Part shown: in pieces, positions 62,889 to 64,000 of the stretch | How the letters are laid out: the number at the start of each line of letters is the position of its first letter | How positions within the stretch are numbered: position 1 is the first letter of the stretch | DNA from: Ruminococcus sp. | GTDB taxonomy: Bacteria; Bacillota; Clostridia; Oscillospirales; Ruminococcaceae | Direction: 5' to 3' | NCBI GenBank assembly: GCA_016288815.1 | Contig: JAEELF010000036.1 | Location: forward strand, 42,041-106,040 | DNA: 64,000 nt | Program-made: the position numbers and the translations under genes | The notes under the pieces: model-generated | The model's input: the letters and a program-made list of their open reading frames with translations, nothing else | Databases searched by the model: none | Told to the model about the DNA's origin: nothing

Positions 62889-64000
62889 TCAGCCGATATT
62901 CGGAAGTGTTGCGAGCGAAGCAGCGAGTTCCTCGTCTGTGGGGATATAGTCGGACATCGTACCGTCGTTGTATGCAGCGTAAGCGTACATATCGAAGTAG
63001 CCCGTACCAGTCAGACCGAAGAGGATGGTCTTCTCCTCGCCTGTCTCCTTGCACCTGAGTGCCTCGTCTATAGCAGCGCGGATAGCATGGCTGCTCTCGG
63101 GAGCGGGGAGAGTTCCCTCCACTCTTGCGAACATCTGCGCAGCCTCGAATACGGAGGTCTGCTCAACAGCGCGAGCCTCCATGAGTCCCTGATCGTAGAG
63201 CTCGGAGAGGATAGCGCTCATGCCGTGGTAGCGGAGACCGCCGGCGTGGTTCGGCGAGGGGATGAATCCGCTGCCGAGGGTATACATCTTCTGGAGCGGG
63301 CATACCTTGCCGGTGTCGCAGAAGTCATAAGCGTACTTGCCGCGTGTGAAGCTCGGGCAGGAAGCCGGCTCAACAGCGATGAAGCGATAATCAGCCTCGC
63401 CGCGGAGCTTTTCACCCATGAACGGGGAGATGAGTCCGCCGAGGTTGGAGCCGCCGCCGGCACAGCCGATGATGATGTCGGGCTTGATACCGTACTTATC
63501 CATAGCGATCTTGGTCTCCATGCCGATAACGGACTGGTGGAGGAGCACCTGTGAGAGCACGCTTCCGAGAACGTATCTGTAGCCCTCGGTGGTGGTAGCT
63601 ACCTCAACAGCCTCGGAGATAGCGCAGCCAAGGCTTCCGCCCGTGTTCGGGAACTCAGCGAGGATGCGCTTGCCGACCTCAGTCGTAGAGGACGGCGAGG
63701 GAGTAACGCTCGCGCCGTAGGTCCTCATAACTTCGCGGCGGAAGGGTTTCTGCTCGTAGGATACCTTTACCATATATACCTTGCAGTCGAGGTCGAAGTA
63801 GGAGCAGGCCATAGAGAGAGCTGTGCCCCACTGACCAGCGCCGGTCTCGGTGGTGACGCCCTTCAGACCCTGCTTCTTCGCGTAGTATGCCTGCGCGATT
63901 GCGGAGTTCAGCTTGTGGCTGCCGGAGGTGTTGTTGCCCTCAAACTTGTAGTAGATGTGGGCAGGGGTGCCGAGCTTCTTCTCAAGGCAATAGGCACGCA
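62889..64000 (-). CDS. trpB2: tryptophan synthase beta-like PLP enzyme, TrpB2 type (5' end outside window)
   Basis: 370 codons are visible; the start lies past base 64000. The PLP lysine is in NNTSGSHKLNSA, then TETGAGQWGTALSMACSYF, GCAGGGSNLGGLISPF (phosphate-binding) and AVEPASCPSFTRG. HxGGLRYHGMSAILS is typical of the TrpB2 branch (TrpB-like, common in archaea and anaerobes) rather than classical TrpB1. It makes tryptophan from indole and serine, or salvages indole. No trpA adjacent inside the window. Confidence 0.9.
   Translation of the reverse strand, partial: RAYCLEKKLGTPAHIYYKFEGNNTSGSHKLNSAIAQAYYAKKQGLKGVTTETGAGQWGTALSMACSYFDLDCKVYMVKVSYEQKPFRREVMRTYGASVTPSPSSTTEVGKRILAEFPNTGGSLGCAISEAVEVATTTEGYRYVLGSVLSQVLLHQSVIGMETKIAMDKYGIKPDIIIGCAGGGSNLGGLISPFMGEKLRGEADYRFIAVEPASCPSFTRGKYAYDFCDTGKVCPLQKMYTLGSGFIPSPNHAGGLRYHGMSAILSELYDQGLMEARAVEQTSVFEAAQMFARVEGTLPAPESSHAIRAAIDEALRCKETGEEKTILFGLTGTGYFDMYAYAAYNDGTMSDYIPTDEELAASLATLPNIG

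Overview
The window comes from a GC-rich, Gram-positive anaerobe of the class Clostridia, most like the Ruminococcus/Oscillospiraceae group; this is inferred from gene content, not from a search. The clues are T-box leaders, a Spo0A-type regulator, the [FeFe]-hydrogenase maturase HydE, a homodimeric GlyRS, a 2-hydroxyacyl-CoA dehydratase-type activase, Ruminococcus-like sugar ABC operons, and sigma-A promoters that almost all have exact 17-bp spacers.

Layout. 1-3.4 kb (minus): a surface-polysaccharide operon (polyprenyl-phosphate sugar transferase, manC, gmd cut by the window edge) behind a perfect TTGACA/TATAAT promoter. 3.5-5.7 kb: leuA behind a leucine-type T-box that carries a tandem array of 18-bp repeats. 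5.8-17.7 kb: one tightly packed run, ilvB-ilvN-GNAT-leuC-leuD-leuB-ridA-nadA-hydE-two unknown paralogs-sialate acetylesterase, preceded by a short leader peptide and terminator that look like a transcription attenuator. 17.7-20.6 kb: a cysteine T-box controlling cysE, a small unknown gene and cysS. 20.8-25.4 kb (minus): glycogen phosphorylase and a GH13 amylase. 25.6-31 kb: a degenerate SipW-like membrane protein, two extracytoplasmic cyclophilins, murA, and (minus) a Spo0A-like regulator. 32-38.5 kb: prfB, a secG-rnr-lipoprotein operon (minus), glyS. 38.7-44.1 kb: a double-activase/2-hydroxyacyl-CoA-dehydratase-like pair and phosphatidylserine decarboxylase. 44.3-48.1 kb (minus): SRP RNA, a TPR membrane protein, dnaX-ybaB-recR. 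48.2-50.4 kb: a Nat-type ABC exporter. 50.5-62.7 kb: an eight-gene carbohydrate ABC importer operon with two permease pairs, a very large solute-binding protein and accessory surface proteins, but no ATPase. 62.9-64 kb (minus): a TrpB2-like enzyme, partial.

Genes working together. Branched-chain amino acid synthesis is split between two neighbouring units that appear to sense amino acid supply in two different ways (uncharged tRNA-Leu by T-box; probable leader-peptide attenuation for ilvB). Cysteine synthesis and cysteinyl-tRNA charging share one tRNA-Cys-responsive leader. Glycogen phosphorylase and the GH13 enzyme together would mobilise alpha-glucans.

Most noteworthy: tandem paralogs after hydE that look distantly related to peptidase-U32/UbiU-UbiV-type proteins; the repeat array inside the leuA T-box; modular intergenic repeats whose hairpins keep pairing while their sequence changes; regulators and proteases with lost catalytic residues (Spo0A-like, SipW-like); and the SRP RNA hidden under an over-extended ORF.
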